NCBI GenBank assembly: GCA_934255135.1
Contig: CAKQMV010000010.1
Coordinates: forward strand, 1-64,000
Reading direction: 5' to 3'
Length of the DNA stretch: 64,000 nucleotides
From: an uncultured Clostridia bacterium
GTDB lineage: Bacteria; Bacillota; Clostridia; Peptostreptococcales; Anaerovoracaceae
The position numbers were made by a program, and so were the translations under genes. The notes under the pieces are model-generated. The model was not told where the DNA came from. It did no database searches and saw nothing but the letters and a program-made list of their open reading frames with translations. Positions 51,425-62,555 of this stretch are shown piece by piece. Every line of letters starts with the position of its first letter. The stretch's first letter is position 1.

Positions 51425-51457
51425 CAGGGCAGGTCGTGAGACCTGCCCTGTTTTTTT
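51425..51457 (+). terminator. Attenuator terminator before metN
   Basis: CAGGGCAGGT / ACCTGCCCTG, perfect 10-bp stem with 6-nt loop CGTGAG, then TTTTTTT. It lies between the leader peptide and metN and faces the operon. Confidence 0.92.
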
Positions 51458-51490
51458 CGGGAAATAACTCACAAGGAAGAAGGTAAACAA

Positions 51491-52519
51491 ATGACAGAAC
51501 CTATTATCAGCCTTAAGGATGTGAATAAGAAGTTCGATACTAGAGGCGGCGTGGTACATGCCCTTAAGGATATCAACCTCGACATACAGCCGGGAGATGC
51601 TCAGGGAATCATCGGACTCTCTGGAGCGGGAAAGAGTACTCTTGTAAGATGTATTAATCTTTTGGAAGAGCCTACAGAAGGAAAGGTTCTCTTCGACGGC
51701 AAGACTCTTACAAGCCTCTCGAGAAAGGAGCTTAACATAGAGAGAAGAAAGATGGCGATGATCTTCCAGCAGTTCAACCTGCTGATGCAGAGAGACGCAA
51801 TCGGAAACATCTGCTTCCCACTCGAGATTGCAGGAGTTCCTAAGGCAGAGGCAAGAAAGAAGGCAATGGAGCTTCTGAAGATTGTAGATCTAGAGGACAG
51901 AGCTCATTCATATCCTTCACAGCTATCTGGAGGACAGAAGCAGAGAGTAGCAATCGCGAGAGCACTGGCTACAGACCCTAAGGTTCTCCTCTGTGACGAG
52001 GCTACAAGCGCACTCGATCCTAAGACTACAAGAGCGATTCTGGAGCTCCTCCGCAAGATCAACAGAGAGCTTGGAATCACACTCGTAGTAATCACTCACG
52101 AGATGGATGTAATCAAGCAGGTATGCAACAAGGTTGCTATCATCGAGAAGGGTGAAATCGTTGAGAAGGGCAAGGTTCAGGATGTATTCACTAAGCCTAA
52201 GAGCCAGGCTGCGAAGAAGCTGTTCTTCCCTGACGAGAGAGAGAAGAATACAGTTCACAGAGCTACAACAAAGCACAGAGTAAGACTTGTATATGATACA
52301 CAGAACGCTTATGAGCCTATCGTTTCAAACATGATTTTAGAGCTCAAGGCACCAATCAACATTCTGTACGCCAACATGGATGTACTTAATGATATACAGA
52401 AGGGACAGATGGTGATATGTCTGGCTGATGATGCTGCAATGGCAGAGAGACAGAAGCAGTATCTCAGAGATCACAAGGTTGAATTCACTGAAATCGAACA
52501 GGAAGGAGAAGATGAATAA
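51491..52519 (+). CDS. metN: Methionine ABC transporter, ATP-binding protein
   Basis: A 342-aa ABC ATPase. Walker A GLSGAGKST, signature LSGGQ, Walker B VLLCDEATSALDP and H-loop VVITHE are intact. The C-terminal NIL domain (from about residue 260) senses internal methionine and shuts the transporter. Followed by metI (1-nt overlap) and metQ. Confidence 0.95.
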   Translation: MTEPIISLKDVNKKFDTRGGVVHALKDINLDIQPGDAQGIIGLSGAGKSTLVRCINLLEEPTEGKVLFDGKTLTSLSRKELNIERRKMAMIFQQFNLLMQRDAIGNICFPLEIAGVPKAEARKKAMELLKIVDLEDRAHSYPSQLSGGQKQRVAIARALATDPKVLLCDEATSALDPKTTRAILELLRKINRELGITLVVITHEMDVIKQVCNKVAIIEKGEIVEKGKVQDVFTKPKSQAAKKLFFPDEREKNTVHRATTKHRVRLVYDTQNAYEPIVSNMILELKAPINILYANMDVLNDIQKGQMVICLADDAAMAERQKQYLRDHKVEFTEIEQEGEDE

Positions 52520-53178
52520 TGGAAGCATCAGTACTAATCGGACTTCTATGGAGCGAGTCAATCAAGACAGTATGTATGACGCTCATCTCAACACTGGTAG
52601 CGTATATCGTCGGACTTCCTATCGGAGTAAGCCTGATACTTACCGACTCAAATGGTATAAGACCTGTCGGCTGGTACAACAAGGTTATGGGGTTCATCGT
52701 AAATGTTGTAAGATCGGTACCTTTCCTGATTCTGATGATTGCTCTTATGCCTTATGTGCGTTGGATTGTCGGAACAGGAATAGGAACACAGGCAACAGTA
52801 GCTGTTCTGATTGTAGCAGCCATACCTTTCGTAGCAAGAATGGTTGAACAGTCACTTAAGGAAGTTGATCCTGGCGTGATTGAGGCAGCTCAGTCAATGG
52901 GAGCATCAACACTGACAATTGTTACCAAGGTAATGCTTACAGAGGCAAGACCGTCACTTCTTAACGGTGCAGCGGTAGCGACTATTACAATCCTCGGTTA
53001 TTCAGCAATGGCCGGAGTTGTAGGCGGCGGTGGTCTTGGAGACCTCGCCATCAAGTACGGACTTTACAGATATGAGACAACAATCATGTGGATTACTGTA
53101 ATCTTACTTGTAATTCTTGTTCAGATTATACAGGAAATCGGAATCAAGGTTGCGCATAAGCTCGACAACCGAATTTAA
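52519..53178 (+). CDS. metI: Methionine ABC transporter, permease
   Basis: A 219-aa permease with five helices. The EAA loop reads EAAQSMGASTLTIVTKVMLTEA, which contacts MetN. Start overlaps the metN stop. Confidence 0.95.
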   Translation: MEASVLIGLLWSESIKTVCMTLISTLVAYIVGLPIGVSLILTDSNGIRPVGWYNKVMGFIVNVVRSVPFLILMIALMPYVRWIVGTGIGTQATVAVLIVAAIPFVARMVEQSLKEVDPGVIEAAQSMGASTLTIVTKVMLTEARPSLLNGAAVATITILGYSAMAGVVGGGGLGDLAIKYGLYRYETTIMWITVILLVILVQIIQEIGIKVAHKLDNRI

Positions 53179-53221
53179 ACAGTTTATAAATTTTTCGTTA
53201 AATATAAGGAGGGAACTAACA

Positions 53222-54040
53222 ATGAAAAATTTTAAGAAAATCGCATCAATCACACTAGCAGGCGTACTCGCACTTTCACTTCTAACAGGCTGCGGCTCAA
53301 AGTCTTCAGACGAAGATAAGACAATCAAGGTAGCTGCTTCACCTACACCTCATGCTAAGATTCTAGAGCAGGTTAAGGACTCGCTAGCAGACGAGGGATA
53401 CACTCTCGAGGTTGTAGAGTTTGACGACTATGTAAAGCCTAACCAGGCAGTAACTGATGGTGATGTTGATGCTAACTACTTCCAGCACCAGCCATACCTC
53501 GACCAGTACAATGAGGAGAACGGAACTGACATCGTATCTGCAGGTTCTGTACACTATGAGGCAATGGGTATCTACAAGGCTCAGAAGGATTCAATTGATC
53601 AGCTCGAGAAGGGTGACAAGATTGGAGTACCTAACGATGTAACTAACGAGGCTAGAGCTCTTCAGCTTCTTCAGGCTAACGGAGTAATCAAGCTTAAGGA
53701 CGGAGCAGGACTCAATGCAACTAAGGCTGATATCGTTGAGAACCCATATGGAGTAGAGATCGTTGAGCTTGAGGCTGCAATTATCCCTAACTCACTTCCA
53801 GACCTTGCTCTTGCAGTAGTAAATGCTAACTACGCACTTGAGGCCGACATCACAGGTGATGTAATTGCTAAGGAATCAGCTGATTCAGACGCAGCTAAGA
53901 CTTATGCAAATATCGTTGCTTGCGCTAAGGGAAATGAGTCAAGCGACAAGATCAAGGCTCTAGTTAAGGCACTTCAGAGCGACACTGTTAAGAAGTACCT
54001 TGAGAAGGAGTATGACGGTGTAATCGAGGCTACATTCTAA
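53222..54040 (+). CDS. metQ: Methionine ABC transporter, substrate-binding lipoprotein
   Basis: A 272-aa NlpA/MetQ lipoprotein. Lipobox LLTGC near residue 21 after a signal peptide, then IKVAASPTPHAKILEQ, VDANYFQHQPYLDQYN and KIGVPNDVTNEARAL. The ATG at 53222 follows AGGAGGG. It brings methionine to MetI/MetN. Confidence 0.95.
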   Translation: MKNFKKIASITLAGVLALSLLTGCGSKSSDEDKTIKVAASPTPHAKILEQVKDSLADEGYTLEVVEFDDYVKPNQAVTDGDVDANYFQHQPYLDQYNEENGTDIVSAGSVHYEAMGIYKAQKDSIDQLEKGDKIGVPNDVTNEARALQLLQANGVIKLKDGAGLNATKADIVENPYGVEIVELEAAIIPNSLPDLALAVVNANYALEADITGDVIAKESADSDAAKTYANIVACAKGNESSDKIKALVKALQSDTVKKYLEKEYDGVIEATF

Positions 54041-54117
54041 GTTAGAATCTGAGCTGTACACATACTAATCACATACGATTAAACATTAAAAGAAATTAAT
54101 ATTTTCAATACCAATCT

Positions 54118-54149
54118 AAGGAGTTCTCGGGCCGAGAGCTCCTTTTTTT
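54118..54149 (+). terminator. Terminator of metNIQ
   Basis: AAGGAG-TT-CTCGG / CCGAG-AG-CTCCTT, then TTTTT. Confidence 0.9.
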
Positions 54150-54228
54150 CTACACATACTTAAGGTATAATATAACCTGCTTTACTATATGCGGCGGAGC
54201 CGCAGAGGCAATGAAAGAAGGAGATTAT

Positions 54229-55485
54229 ATGTCAGGTTATATTGCGGTGATAATAATGCTGCTTGCACTGTCGGCGTTTTTTTCTGCAACGGAAACAGCG
54301 TACACATCACTTAACAGAATTAAGATGAAGAATCTTGCTGCCGATGATGACAGGCGTGCAGAGAAGGTCCTCAAGCTTGATGCCAATTATGACAAGCTTC
54401 TGTCGACAATCCTTGTTGGTAATAACATTGCCAACATCTGTCTGACTTCTGTTGCGACAGTAATGTGTGTAAAGCTGTACGGAGCTAACCTTGGAGCAAC
54501 TGTTTCAACAGTTGGAGTAACAATCGTGGTACTGATATTCGGTGAGATTTCACCTAAGACCATAGCTAAGGAGAATGCTGACGCCTTTGCTATGTTTTCA
54601 GCACCTGCTGTTAACGCACTGGTAATTCTGTTCACACCTGTAACAGTTCTCTTCAGTATTCTGAAGGCACTTCTCAGTAAGCTATTTAAGGCTAATCAGA
54701 ACAATGCATTTAATGAGGATGAGCTGATTACAATTGTTGAGGAAGCGAAGACTGAAGGCTCGCTTGGAGCTGAGCAGAGTGAGCTTATCACAAATGCGAT
54801 AGAGTTTAACGACGTCGAAGCTATAGACATCATCACTCCAAGAGTCGATATTGTGGCTATAGAGAAAGGCGAAGATATAGATGAAATCGGTAAGGTGTTC
54901 AGAGAATCTGGACTTTCAAGACTTCCGGTATATGACGATGATCTCGATAACATAATCGGAGTTCTGAATCAGAAGGATTTCCACAACAACGATCTTAAGG
55001 AGGCATCAGACGTAGACAAGTACGTCAAGCCAGTTGCATATGTTGCTGAATCACTTAAGGCATCAGTACTCCTTAAGAAGATGCAGTCCATGAAGACTCA
55101 CCTCGCTATAGTCGTGGATGAGTATGGAGGAACGACAGGCCTCGTAACTATGGAGGATATAATAGAAGAGCTTGTCGGCAAGATATATGATGAGCATGAT
55201 GCAGTCGAGCTAAGAGATGTAACACCGATTGGAAATGGTGCCTACACCGTAGCGGGAGGTGCGAACCTCGAGAAGTTTTTCGAGATTTTTGACGAAGAGA
55301 TCGAGACTGATGCAACGACAATCAACGGCTGGGTTATGATTGAGCTTGACAGACTGCCTCGAAGCGGTGACAAGTTCACCTACAACTCAAAACACAAGAC
55401 GTTTAATGTAAGAGTTACGAAGGCAGATTCAAGAAGAGCACTGATGACGTATATTAAAGTCGAGAACAGACAGGATGAAGAATAA
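54229..55485 (+). CDS. CorC/HlyC family CNNM-CBS membrane protein
   Basis: A 418-aa protein. CNNM membrane domain (about 1-180; ATETAYTSLNRIKMKNLA and FGEISPKTIAKENAD), then a CBS pair (TPRVDIVAI to VTMEDIIEELVG) and a C-terminal CorC/HlyC domain. Members are linked to Mg2+/Co2+ efflux. The ATG at 54229 follows AAGGAG. It lies 12 bp before secA and may share its mRNA. Confidence 0.9.
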   Translation: MSGYIAVIIMLLALSAFFSATETAYTSLNRIKMKNLAADDDRRAEKVLKLDANYDKLLSTILVGNNIANICLTSVATVMCVKLYGANLGATVSTVGVTIVVLIFGEISPKTIAKENADAFAMFSAPAVNALVILFTPVTVLFSILKALLSKLFKANQNNAFNEDELITIVEEAKTEGSLGAEQSELITNAIEFNDVEAIDIITPRVDIVAIEKGEDIDEIGKVFRESGLSRLPVYDDDLDNIIGVLNQKDFHNNDLKEASDVDKYVKPVAYVAESLKASVLLKKMQSMKTHLAIVVDEYGGTTGLVTMEDIIEELVGKIYDEHDAVELRDVTPIGNGAYTVAGGANLEKFFEIFDEEIETDATTINGWVMIELDRLPRSGDKFTYNSKHKTFNVRVTKADSRRALMTYIKVENRQDEE

Positions 55486-55497
55486 AGGAGAATTTGA

Positions 55498-58227
55498 ATG
55501 GGTTTAATGGAGTTTATTTTTGGCGATCTTAACGCCAAGGAAGTAAAGAAGATTGAGAAGATCGTAGACAAGGTTGAATCCTACGATGAGGCGATGCAGG
55601 CTCTGACTGATGATGAGCTTAGAGGCAAGACTCAGGAGTTCAAGGAAAGACTCACTCAGGGCGAGACGCTTGATGACCTTCTTCCTGAGGCATTTGCCGT
55701 ATGCCGTGAGGGTGCATGGAGAAGTCTTGGAATGAAGCACTTCAGAGTACAGCTCATCGGTGGTGTAGCACTTCACCAGGGAAGAATCTCTGAGATGAAG
55801 ACTGGAGAAGGTAAAACTCTCGTTGCTACTCTTGCTGCATACCTTAATGCGCTTGAGGGCAAGGGTGTTCACGTTGTTACAGTAAATGACTACCTTGCTA
55901 AGCGTGACGCTGAGTGGATGGGAAGACTGTACAATTTCCTAGGCCTGACTACTGGATGTGTAATCCATGCTGTTGAGGGTGATGACAGACATAAGCAGTA
56001 TATGGCTGACATCACATACGGAACTAACAACGAGTTCGGTTTCGATTATCTCCGTGACAACATGGTTACATACAAGGAGGAGCTCATTCAGAGAGAACTT
56101 AACTACGCTATCGTCGATGAGGTCGACTCAATTCTGATCGATGAGGCGAGAACTCCTCTGATCATTTCAGGACAGGGTGTTGACTCAAGTGATATGTACA
56201 GAAGAGCCAATTCTTTTGTAAAGATTCTTACAGAGGAAGAGGATTATAAGATCGAAGAGAAGGATAAGCAGATTGCACTTACTGAGAACGGTGTTGAGCA
56301 GTGCGAGAAGTACTTCGGAATCGAGAACTTCTCAGATCCTGATAACATGGAGCTTAACCATTATGTAATGCAGTCACTCCGTGCGAACTACATCATGAAG
56401 AAGGATGTAGACTACATCGTATCAGATGGTGAGATTCTTATCGTAGATGAGTTCACAGGTCGTATTATGTACGGAAGAAGATTCTCTAATGGTCTTCATC
56501 AAGCTATCGAGGCTAAGGAGGGTGTACAGGTTCGTGCTGAGTCAAAGACTCTTGCAACTATTACTCTTCAGAACTACTTCAGAATGTATAACAAGCTGTC
56601 AGGTATGACAGGTACTGCGAAGACAGAGGAAGACGAGTTCAGAGATATCTACAACATGGACGTAGTAGTTATCCCTACTAACAAGCCAATCGCGAGAATT
56701 GATAACGATGATGTTATCTACAAGACAATGAAGGCGAAGTTCAATGCTATCGCAGATGCTGTTAAGGAAGCACATGAGAAGGGACAGCCTGTACTTGTAG
56801 GTACAATTTCAATCGAGACATCAGAGCACATCAGTGAGCTTCTGAGCAAGCGTGGAATCAAGCATAAGGTTCTTAATGCGAAGTACCACGAGAAGGAAGC
56901 GGAGATCATCGCAGATGCAGGACGACTCGGCGCTGTAACAATTGCAACTAACATGGCCGGAAGAGGAACAGATATCATCCTCGGCGGTAACCCTGATTTT
57001 GAAGCTAAGAGACAGATGAGACTTCAGGAGTTCACACCGGAGCAGATTTCTTTTGCAACAGGTTTTGAGAAGTCAGACGATGCTGAGCTTAACAGAGCAA
57101 GAGAGGTTTACACTAAGCTTGTTAAGGACATCAAGGCATCAAGAGAGGAAGAGCAGGAGAAGGTTAAGGCTCTTGGCGGACTTTCAATCATCGGTACTGA
57201 GAGACATGAGTCAAGACGTATCGACAACCAGCTGAGAGGACGTTCTGGACGTCAGGGCGACCCTGGAGAGACTTGCTTCTATCTCTCACTCGAGGACGAT
57301 CTTATGAGGCTCTTCGGTGGTGAGAGAATGCAGAAGATTGTCGAGAAGACAGGTCTTGGTGATGATGAGGCCATTGCTGCTGGACTTCTGAGCAAGTCTA
57401 TCGAGAGTGCACAGAAGAAGGTTGAGGGTAAGAACTTCGGTATCCGTAAGTACGTTCTTCAGTATGACGATGTAATGAACAGACAGAGAGCTATCATCTA
57501 CGATCAGAGAAAGATGGTTCTTGATGGTGAGAATCTCAAGGAGTACATCGAGAGCATGACAGAGGAGCTTATCTACGCAATCCTCGAGCCTATTGTTCTC
57601 GAGTCAAAGTATCCTGAAGAGTGGAATCTTGATAAGGCATGGGAGGATCTTGCTAAGATCACATCAGCATTCAAGGGAAGACTCTCATACACAGATGAAG
57701 AGAAGGCTGACCTCGACGACATCACTCTTAAGGAAGATGTTATCAGAGTATTCAAGGAGCTCTATGACGAGAAGGAAGCTGAAATCGGCGCTGAGCAGAT
57801 GAGAGAAGTTGAGAGAATGATCATGCTCAGAGTTGTAGATAACAGATGGATGGATCACATCGATGCTATGGAGCAGCTCAAGAGCGGAATCGGACTCAGA
57901 TCTATCGGACAGCAGGATCCTGCTCAGGCATATGCGAAGGAAGGCTTCGACATGTTTGATGAGATGGTTGCTGACATCAGAGAAGAGACAGTTAAGTTCT
58001 GCTACAACGTCACTGTTACAACTCGTACAGAGAGAAGAAGAGGTGCTACTGGAACTGCTTCTAAGGAAGAGTACCATGAGGATCACAGCGAGGGACCAGA
58101 GGCGGCTCCTACTGCTGACAGAACAGGCAAGCAGGAGACAGTTCACAGAGCTGAGCCTAAGGTTGGAAGAAATGATCCATGTCCTTGTGGAAGCGGCAAG
58201 AAGTACAAGAACTGCTGCGGCAGATAA
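55498..58227 (+). CDS. secA: Preprotein translocase ATPase SecA
   Basis: A 909-aa motor that pushes pre-proteins through SecYEG. Walker [14 protein letters not shown]-like [15 protein letters not shown], the preprotein-crosslinking region, [12 protein letters not shown] and the C-terminal zinc site [14 protein letters not shown] that binds SecB or ribosomes are intact. Followed by prfB, a common Clostridia order. Confidence 0.98.
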   Translation: MGLMEFIFGDLNAKEVKKIEKIVDKVESYDEAMQALTDDELRGKTQEFKERLTQGETLDDLLPEAFAVCREGAWRSLGMKHFRVQLIGGVALHQGRISEMKTGEGKTLVATLAAYLNALEGKGVHVVTVNDYLAKRDAEWMGRLYNFLGLTTGCVIHAVEGDDRHKQYMADITYGTNNEFGFDYLRDNMVTYKEELIQRELNYAIVDEVDSILIDEARTPLIISGQGVDSSDMYRRANSFVKILTEEEDYKIEEKDKQIALTENGVEQCEKYFGIENFSDPDNMELNHYVMQSLRANYIMKKDVDYIVSDGEILIVDEFTGRIMYGRRFSNGLHQAIEAKEGVQVRAESKTLATITLQNYFRMYNKLSGMTGTAKTEEDEFRDIYNMDVVVIPTNKPIARIDNDDVIYKTMKAKFNAIADAVKEAHEKGQPVLVGTISIETSEHISELLSKRGIKHKVLNAKYHEKEAEIIADAGRLGAVTIATNMAGRGTDIILGGNPDFEAKRQMRLQEFTPEQISFATGFEKSDDAELNRAREVYTKLVKDIKASREEEQEKVKALGGLSIIGTERHESRRIDNQLRGRSGRQGDPGETCFYLSLEDDLMRLFGGERMQKIVEKTGLGDDEAIAAGLLSKSIESAQKKVEGKNFGIRKYVLQYDDVMNRQRAIIYDQRKMVLDGENLKEYIESMTEELIYAILEPIVLESKYPEEWNLDKAWEDLAKITSAFKGRLSYTDEEKADLDDITLKEDVIRVFKELYDEKEAEIGAEQMREVERMIMLRVVDNRWMDHIDAMEQLKSGIGLRSIGQQDPAQAYAKEGFDMFDEMVADIREETVKFCYNVTVTTRTERRRGATGTASKEEYHEDHSEGPEAAPTADRTGKQETVHRAEPKVGRNDPCPCGSGKKYKNCCGR

Positions 58228-58326
58228 GAATGTTATAGGTATTATTTTGAGCCGGGCTTCAGCTGATGCCTGGCTCAACTGGAATTTAGAGATAATTAGA
58301 GATAAATGGTGGAAGGGTGACAGATT

Positions 58327-59452
58327 ATGCTGGAACTTGACAATATCAGAAGTGAATATCAGTCCGTTATAGCAGAGCTTAACGAAGTCAGGGGGTATCT
58401 TTGACTACGATGGGATGGTTAAGACTGTAGCGGATCTCGATGCTAAGATGCTAGAGGAAGGCTTCTGGGACAATCCCGAGGCTGCACAGAGCGTACTTAA
58501 ACAGAAGAAGTCGTGCCAGAACAGGATTGACAGCTACGATGAGCTTGCTGCTAATATAGAAGATATTCCGGATCTTATAGAGATTGCAGAGGAGCTTGGC
58601 GATGAGAAGGAAGCGGGAAGCATCGTTAAGGCCTGGGCTAAGATCGGCGAAGAGCTTGAGCAGCTTAAGCTTACAACACTTCTCAACGGTAAATATGATA
58701 TGAATGATGCAATCCTGAGCATTCATGCAGGAACTGGTGGTGTCGATGCGATGGATTGGGCTGAGATGCTCGAGAGAATGTATCTCAGATTCTGTGAGAA
58801 TAAGGGACTTAAGACCAAGATGCTTGACAGACAGGATGATACTGCTGCAGGCATCAAGAGTTGCACAATCATGATCGCAGGAGACAATGCCTATGGACTT
58901 CTTAAGAGTGAGACGGGAGTTCACAGACTGGTAAGAATTTCGCCTTTTAACTCAATGGGTAAGAGACAGACTTCTTTTGCATCGGTCGAGGTAATTCCTG
59001 ATATGGGAGATACTCTTGAGGTTGAGATCAACCCTGAGGACATTAAGGTCGACACCTATCGAAGCAGTGGTGCGGGCGGACAGTCTGTCAACACTACGGA
59101 TTCAGCAGTAAGAATCACTCATCTGCCTACAGGCATTGTTGTAACTTGCCAGAATGAGAGATCTCAGCTTCGCAACAAGGAAGTGGCTATGAAGATTCTG
59201 GCATCGAAGCTTACTAAGATTGCAGAGGATGAACATAAGGAGAATCTTAACGAGCTCAAGGGAGATGTAGGCATGGCGACATGGGGAGCACAGATAAGAA
59301 ACTATGTGTTCCAGCCATACACGCTGGTTAAGGATACAAGAACTGGTGTTGAATGCACGAATGTGAATGCTGTAATGGATGGAGATATTGATCAGTTCAT
59401 AAGAGCCAAGCTTTCGATGGATGCTAACGGCGCAGCAGAGAATATGAATTAA
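58327..59452 (+). CDS. prfB: Peptide chain release factor 2, with +1 programmed frameshift
   Basis: The first 25 codons end at an in-frame TGA (58402-58404). The context AGGGGGTATCTTTGAC is the classic RF2 recoding site: an internal SD-like AGGGGG, CTT, then TGA-C. A +1 shift joins it to the main frame from 58403, giving 374 aa. The stop-codon reading motif SPF (RISPFNSMG) and catalytic GGQ (SGAGGQSVN) are present. RF2 acts on TGA/TAA stops, and the frameshift makes its level self-controlled. Confidence 0.97.
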
Positions 59453-59461
59453 GGGAAACGA

Positions 59462-60133
59462 ATGAAGAAGAAATATATACTGTGGGATTTTGACGGAACG
59501 GTACTTAACAGTAACAACATAATTATTGACTCATGGCAGGCGACTTCGCTTCACTATACGGGAAAGAAGCTTCCGGTAGAGGATGTTGTGGCGACTTTTG
59601 GAGAGACCATAAGATACACAGCAAGAAAGTTCTGGCCGGGTGTGGATGTAGAAGAAGCAATCACATATTACAGAAACTATCAGGCGGAGAATCTTGAGGG
59701 CAATCTGTCGATTTTTGACGGCATCAGAGAGCTTCTTGATGGTTTGAAGCACGATGGAATTTCGAATTCAATTGTAACCTCAAGACTTAAGGAAACAACG
59801 CTTGAGTACATAGACAGATACGGACTTTCGGATTGCTTTGATGTTGTAATCACTAACGATGATTGTAAGACACACAAGCCTGATCCGGAACCTGTTACGA
59901 AGTGCATCGAGAAGCTTGAAGATATCTATAAATGCAATATATCGAAGGACGAGTGCATTATGATTGGTGACACCAGATTCGATGTCGGATGCGCCAAGAA
60001 TGCAGGAGTGGACAGTGCTCTTGTAGGGTGGAGTCATAATGTAGACATGGAGGTTCTTCGTGAAACTGACACTGTTCCTGACTACACCTTTAGTAGAATT
60101 GAGGATGTCAGATTGGTACTTGAATCGATGTAG
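59462..60133 (+). CDS. HAD-family phosphatase (Gph/PGP-like)
   Basis: A 223-aa HAD hydrolase. Motif I WDFDGTVLNS, motif II IVTSRL, and motif IV MIGDTRFDVGCA are intact, with a helical cap after motif I. Substrate unknown. Starts 9 bp after prfB. Confidence 0.88.
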   Translation: MKKKYILWDFDGTVLNSNNIIIDSWQATSLHYTGKKLPVEDVVATFGETIRYTARKFWPGVDVEEAITYYRNYQAENLEGNLSIFDGIRELLDGLKHDGISNSIVTSRLKETTLEYIDRYGLSDCFDVVITNDDCKTHKPDPEPVTKCIEKLEDIYKCNISKDECIMIGDTRFDVGCAKNAGVDSALVGWSHNVDMEVLRETDTVPDYTFSRIEDVRLVLESM

Positions 60134-60154
60134 ATTCAGAAAGGAGATGAACAT

Positions 60155-61006
60155 ATGATGTATGATGCGGCAATAATCGGAGCTGGACCTGCAGGACTTT
60201 CTGCAGCAATTAATCTTAAGCTCCATAATAAGAATGTTATCTGGTTTGGATCTAAAGCGATGAGTGATAAGGTCGAGAAATCAGAGTCAATTGCGAACTA
60301 TCCGGGCATGGGGATTATAAGTGGAAGTGAGCTTAATGAGAAGTTTCATAAGCATGCTGAGTCGCTTGGTCTTGAGATTGAAGACAAGATGGTTACAGAT
60401 ATTTCTGTTACAGGCAAAGGGTTTATGATTCTTGCAGAGAACAATGTCTATGAGGCTGAGAAGCTGCTGCTTGCGACAGGTTATGTTGCGGCTAAGGGCT
60501 TTGAGAATGAGGACAGACTTCTTGGAAGAGGTGTAAGCTACTGTGCAACATGTGATGGGTTCTTCTACAAGGGTAAGACTATCGCAGTATTCTGTGGTGC
60601 TGAGCGCTACGAGCATGAGGTCAAGTATCTGTCAGAGATTGCAGAGAAGATTTATCTTTTCACACCGTACAAGGGCGAGAGCGAGCTTGATTCGATTGAG
60701 AATATCGAGAGACTTAAGAGCCCGATTAAGACAATTGAGGGTGAGAACAAGGCTGATGCAGTGATTCTTGTGGATGGAACTAAGGTCGATATTGATGGCA
60801 TCTTTGTTCTCAGAACTGCGGTTGCACCAGCGACAGTACTTAAGGGGCTTGAGATGGATGGACCTCATATCAAGGTTGATAGAGGGACTCTTGCAACAAA
60901 CATCAAGGGCTGTTATGCTGCAGGTGACTGCACAGGCAGACCATACCAGATAGCGGTTGCTGTAGGCGAAGGAAATCTTGCGGCACACAGCATGCTAGAA
61001 GACTAG
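60155..61006 (+). CDS. Thioredoxin-reductase-like flavoprotein
   Basis: A 283-aa FAD/NAD(P) oxidoreductase. FAD motif IIGAGPAGLSAAINL, the redox disulfide CATC at C130/C133 (SYCATCDGFFY), and the second FAD motif CYAAGDCTGRPYQIAVAVGEG. The NAD(P) site GAERYEHEV departs from the usual GGGNSAxEE, so the electron donor may differ from NADPH; ferredoxin-linked types are known in Clostridia. AAAGGAG precedes the ATG. Confidence 0.85.
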   Translation: MMYDAAIIGAGPAGLSAAINLKLHNKNVIWFGSKAMSDKVEKSESIANYPGMGIISGSELNEKFHKHAESLGLEIEDKMVTDISVTGKGFMILAENNVYEAEKLLLATGYVAAKGFENEDRLLGRGVSYCATCDGFFYKGKTIAVFCGAERYEHEVKYLSEIAEKIYLFTPYKGESELDSIENIERLKSPIKTIEGENKADAVILVDGTKVDIDGIFVLRTAVAPATVLKGLEMDGPHIKVDRGTLATNIKGCYAAGDCTGRPYQIAVAVGEGNLAAHSMLED

Positions 61007-61049
61007 CCATGCAAGACACAAGATTAATGTGAATAAAGGCAATATAAGA

Positions 61050-61090
61050 GGGAGCTCCTGCCAGATTTCAGTCCGGTAGATGCTCCCTTT
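61050..61090. terminator. Terminator between convergent genes
   Basis: GGGAGC (61050) pairs with GCTCCC (61082) around an internal CTGCC-rich loop, then TTT. It can serve the reductase gene and trkH. Confidence 0.6.
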
Positions 61091-61111
61091 GAAGTTCATA
61101 TTATATAGTGT

Positions 61112-62548
61112 TTAGTTAACCTTGCTTAGTGGTGTGATTGCAAGGATGAGTGGATAAATCTCAAGTCTTCCAAGCAGCATTGTAAATGAAAGAACCAGTG
61201 TAGAGAAATCTGAATATCCGGAGAAGCTTGCTGCCGGTCCGACTGCTCCGAAGCCCGGCCCGATGTTATTCATACATGAGACCGCTGCCGTAAAGTTTGT
61301 TTCGAAATCAAAGGATTCGAAGCTCAGAAGCAGGAATGATATGCAGATAACTGCCATATACATTACGAAGTATCCGGTTGTCTTAGCTACATATGCCTCA
61401 TCCATAAGTCTTCCGTTAAGTCTTACTGATCTTATTGATCTTGGGCTAAGCGCCTGGATGAACTGATTCTTGATAACCTGTCCGAGAACAACAACTCTTG
61501 AAACCTTGAGACCTCCGGCTGTTGATCCCATACAGCCTCCGCAGAACATCAGCAGCAGCAGAACTGCCTTGGACAGCTGTGGCCACAGATTGAAGTCGCA
61601 GGTAGCATATCCTGTGGTTGTCATTATTGATGAAACCTGGAATGCTGAAAGTCTCAGCGCCTCGCTGAAGTTATGATACATAGGCATAATGTTCAGCGTG
61701 ATTATAGCTGTAGCTGAGAATGCAAATATCAGCGCCCACTTAAGCTCGTTGGACTTGATAACCGGCTTGAAGTTCTTCAGTAGAATAAGGTAGTACAGGT
61801 TAAAGTTAAGTCCGAACAGGAACATGAATATAGTTATAACCCACTGAAGATACGGTGAGTATGATGCAATGCTGTCTGCCTTGATTCCAAATCCTCCAGT
61901 ACCTGCTGTTCCGAATGCATGAAGTACGCTGTCGAACAGTGGCATACCGCCGGCTAGAAGAAACGCGATCTCTACTGCTGTAAGAACGACGTACATCTTG
62001 TAGAGTGAAACTGCAGTCTTCTTGGTCTTAGGTACAAGCTTATCGACACTGTGACCAGGCATCTCAGCCTTAAGAATGTTGATCGTTCTGTCTGGCGATC
62101 TGAATGCAATTGCGGTGATAAATACCAGAATTCCCATTCCTCCGATCCAGTGTGTAAGGCTTCGCCAGAAGAGTATCGACCTAGGCAATGCTTCAACGTC
62201 GTCGACTATAGAGGCACCCGTTGTAGTAAGTCCACTTACCGTCTCGAAGAACGCATCTATAAAATTAGGAATGCTTCCCGATAGAACAAATGGCAGCGCT
62301 CCGAGCACCGATGCAACAATCCATGAGAGCGATACGATTGCGTAACCCTCACGAAGCATAATCGATCCTTCGCTGCTGTCGAAGACGCTCGTCATAAACA
62401 TACCGAGCAGGAACGATAGCAGAATCGTTAGCAGAAACGGCATCAGATTCTCGTGATAATAAACCGCACAGGCAAGAGGCATAAGCATAAGGCACGATAC
62501 GATTCTCACAGTCTTGCCGACTATGTATAAAACGTTATTGTAATTCAT
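61112..62548 (-). CDS. trkH: Potassium uptake protein TrkH
   Basis: A 478-aa membrane channel of the Trk/Ktr family. The four selectivity loops can be seen, such as [37 protein letters not shown] and the last near [14 protein letters not shown]. The first member of the TrkA-TrkH pair is 7 bp upstream. It imports K+. Confidence 0.93.
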   Translation of the reverse strand: MNYNNVLYIVGKTVRIVSCLMLMPLACAVYYHENLMPFLLTILLSFLLGMFMTSVFDSSEGSIMLREGYAIVSLSWIVASVLGALPFVLSGSIPNFIDAFFETVSGLTTTGASIVDDVEALPRSILFWRSLTHWIGGMGILVFITAIAFRSPDRTINILKAEMPGHSVDKLVPKTKKTAVSLYKMYVVLTAVEIAFLLAGGMPLFDSVLHAFGTAGTGGFGIKADSIASYSPYLQWVITIFMFLFGLNFNLYYLILLKNFKPVIKSNELKWALIFAFSATAIITLNIMPMYHNFSEALRLSAFQVSSIMTTTGYATCDFNLWPQLSKAVLLLLMFCGGCMGSTAGGLKVSRVVVLGQVIKNQFIQALSPRSIRSVRLNGRLMDEAYVAKTTGYFVMYMAVICISFLLLSFESFDFETNFTAAVSCMNNIGPGFGAVGPAASFSGYSDFSTLVLSFTMLLGRLEIYPLILAITPLSKVN

Positions 62549-62555
62549 TTCGTCA

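Noticed and set aside
51193..51490. T-box or SAM riboswitch before metN
   Set aside because: No T-box sequence (TGGNACCGCG) and no SAM-I core; the Met-rich frame and terminator explain the region.
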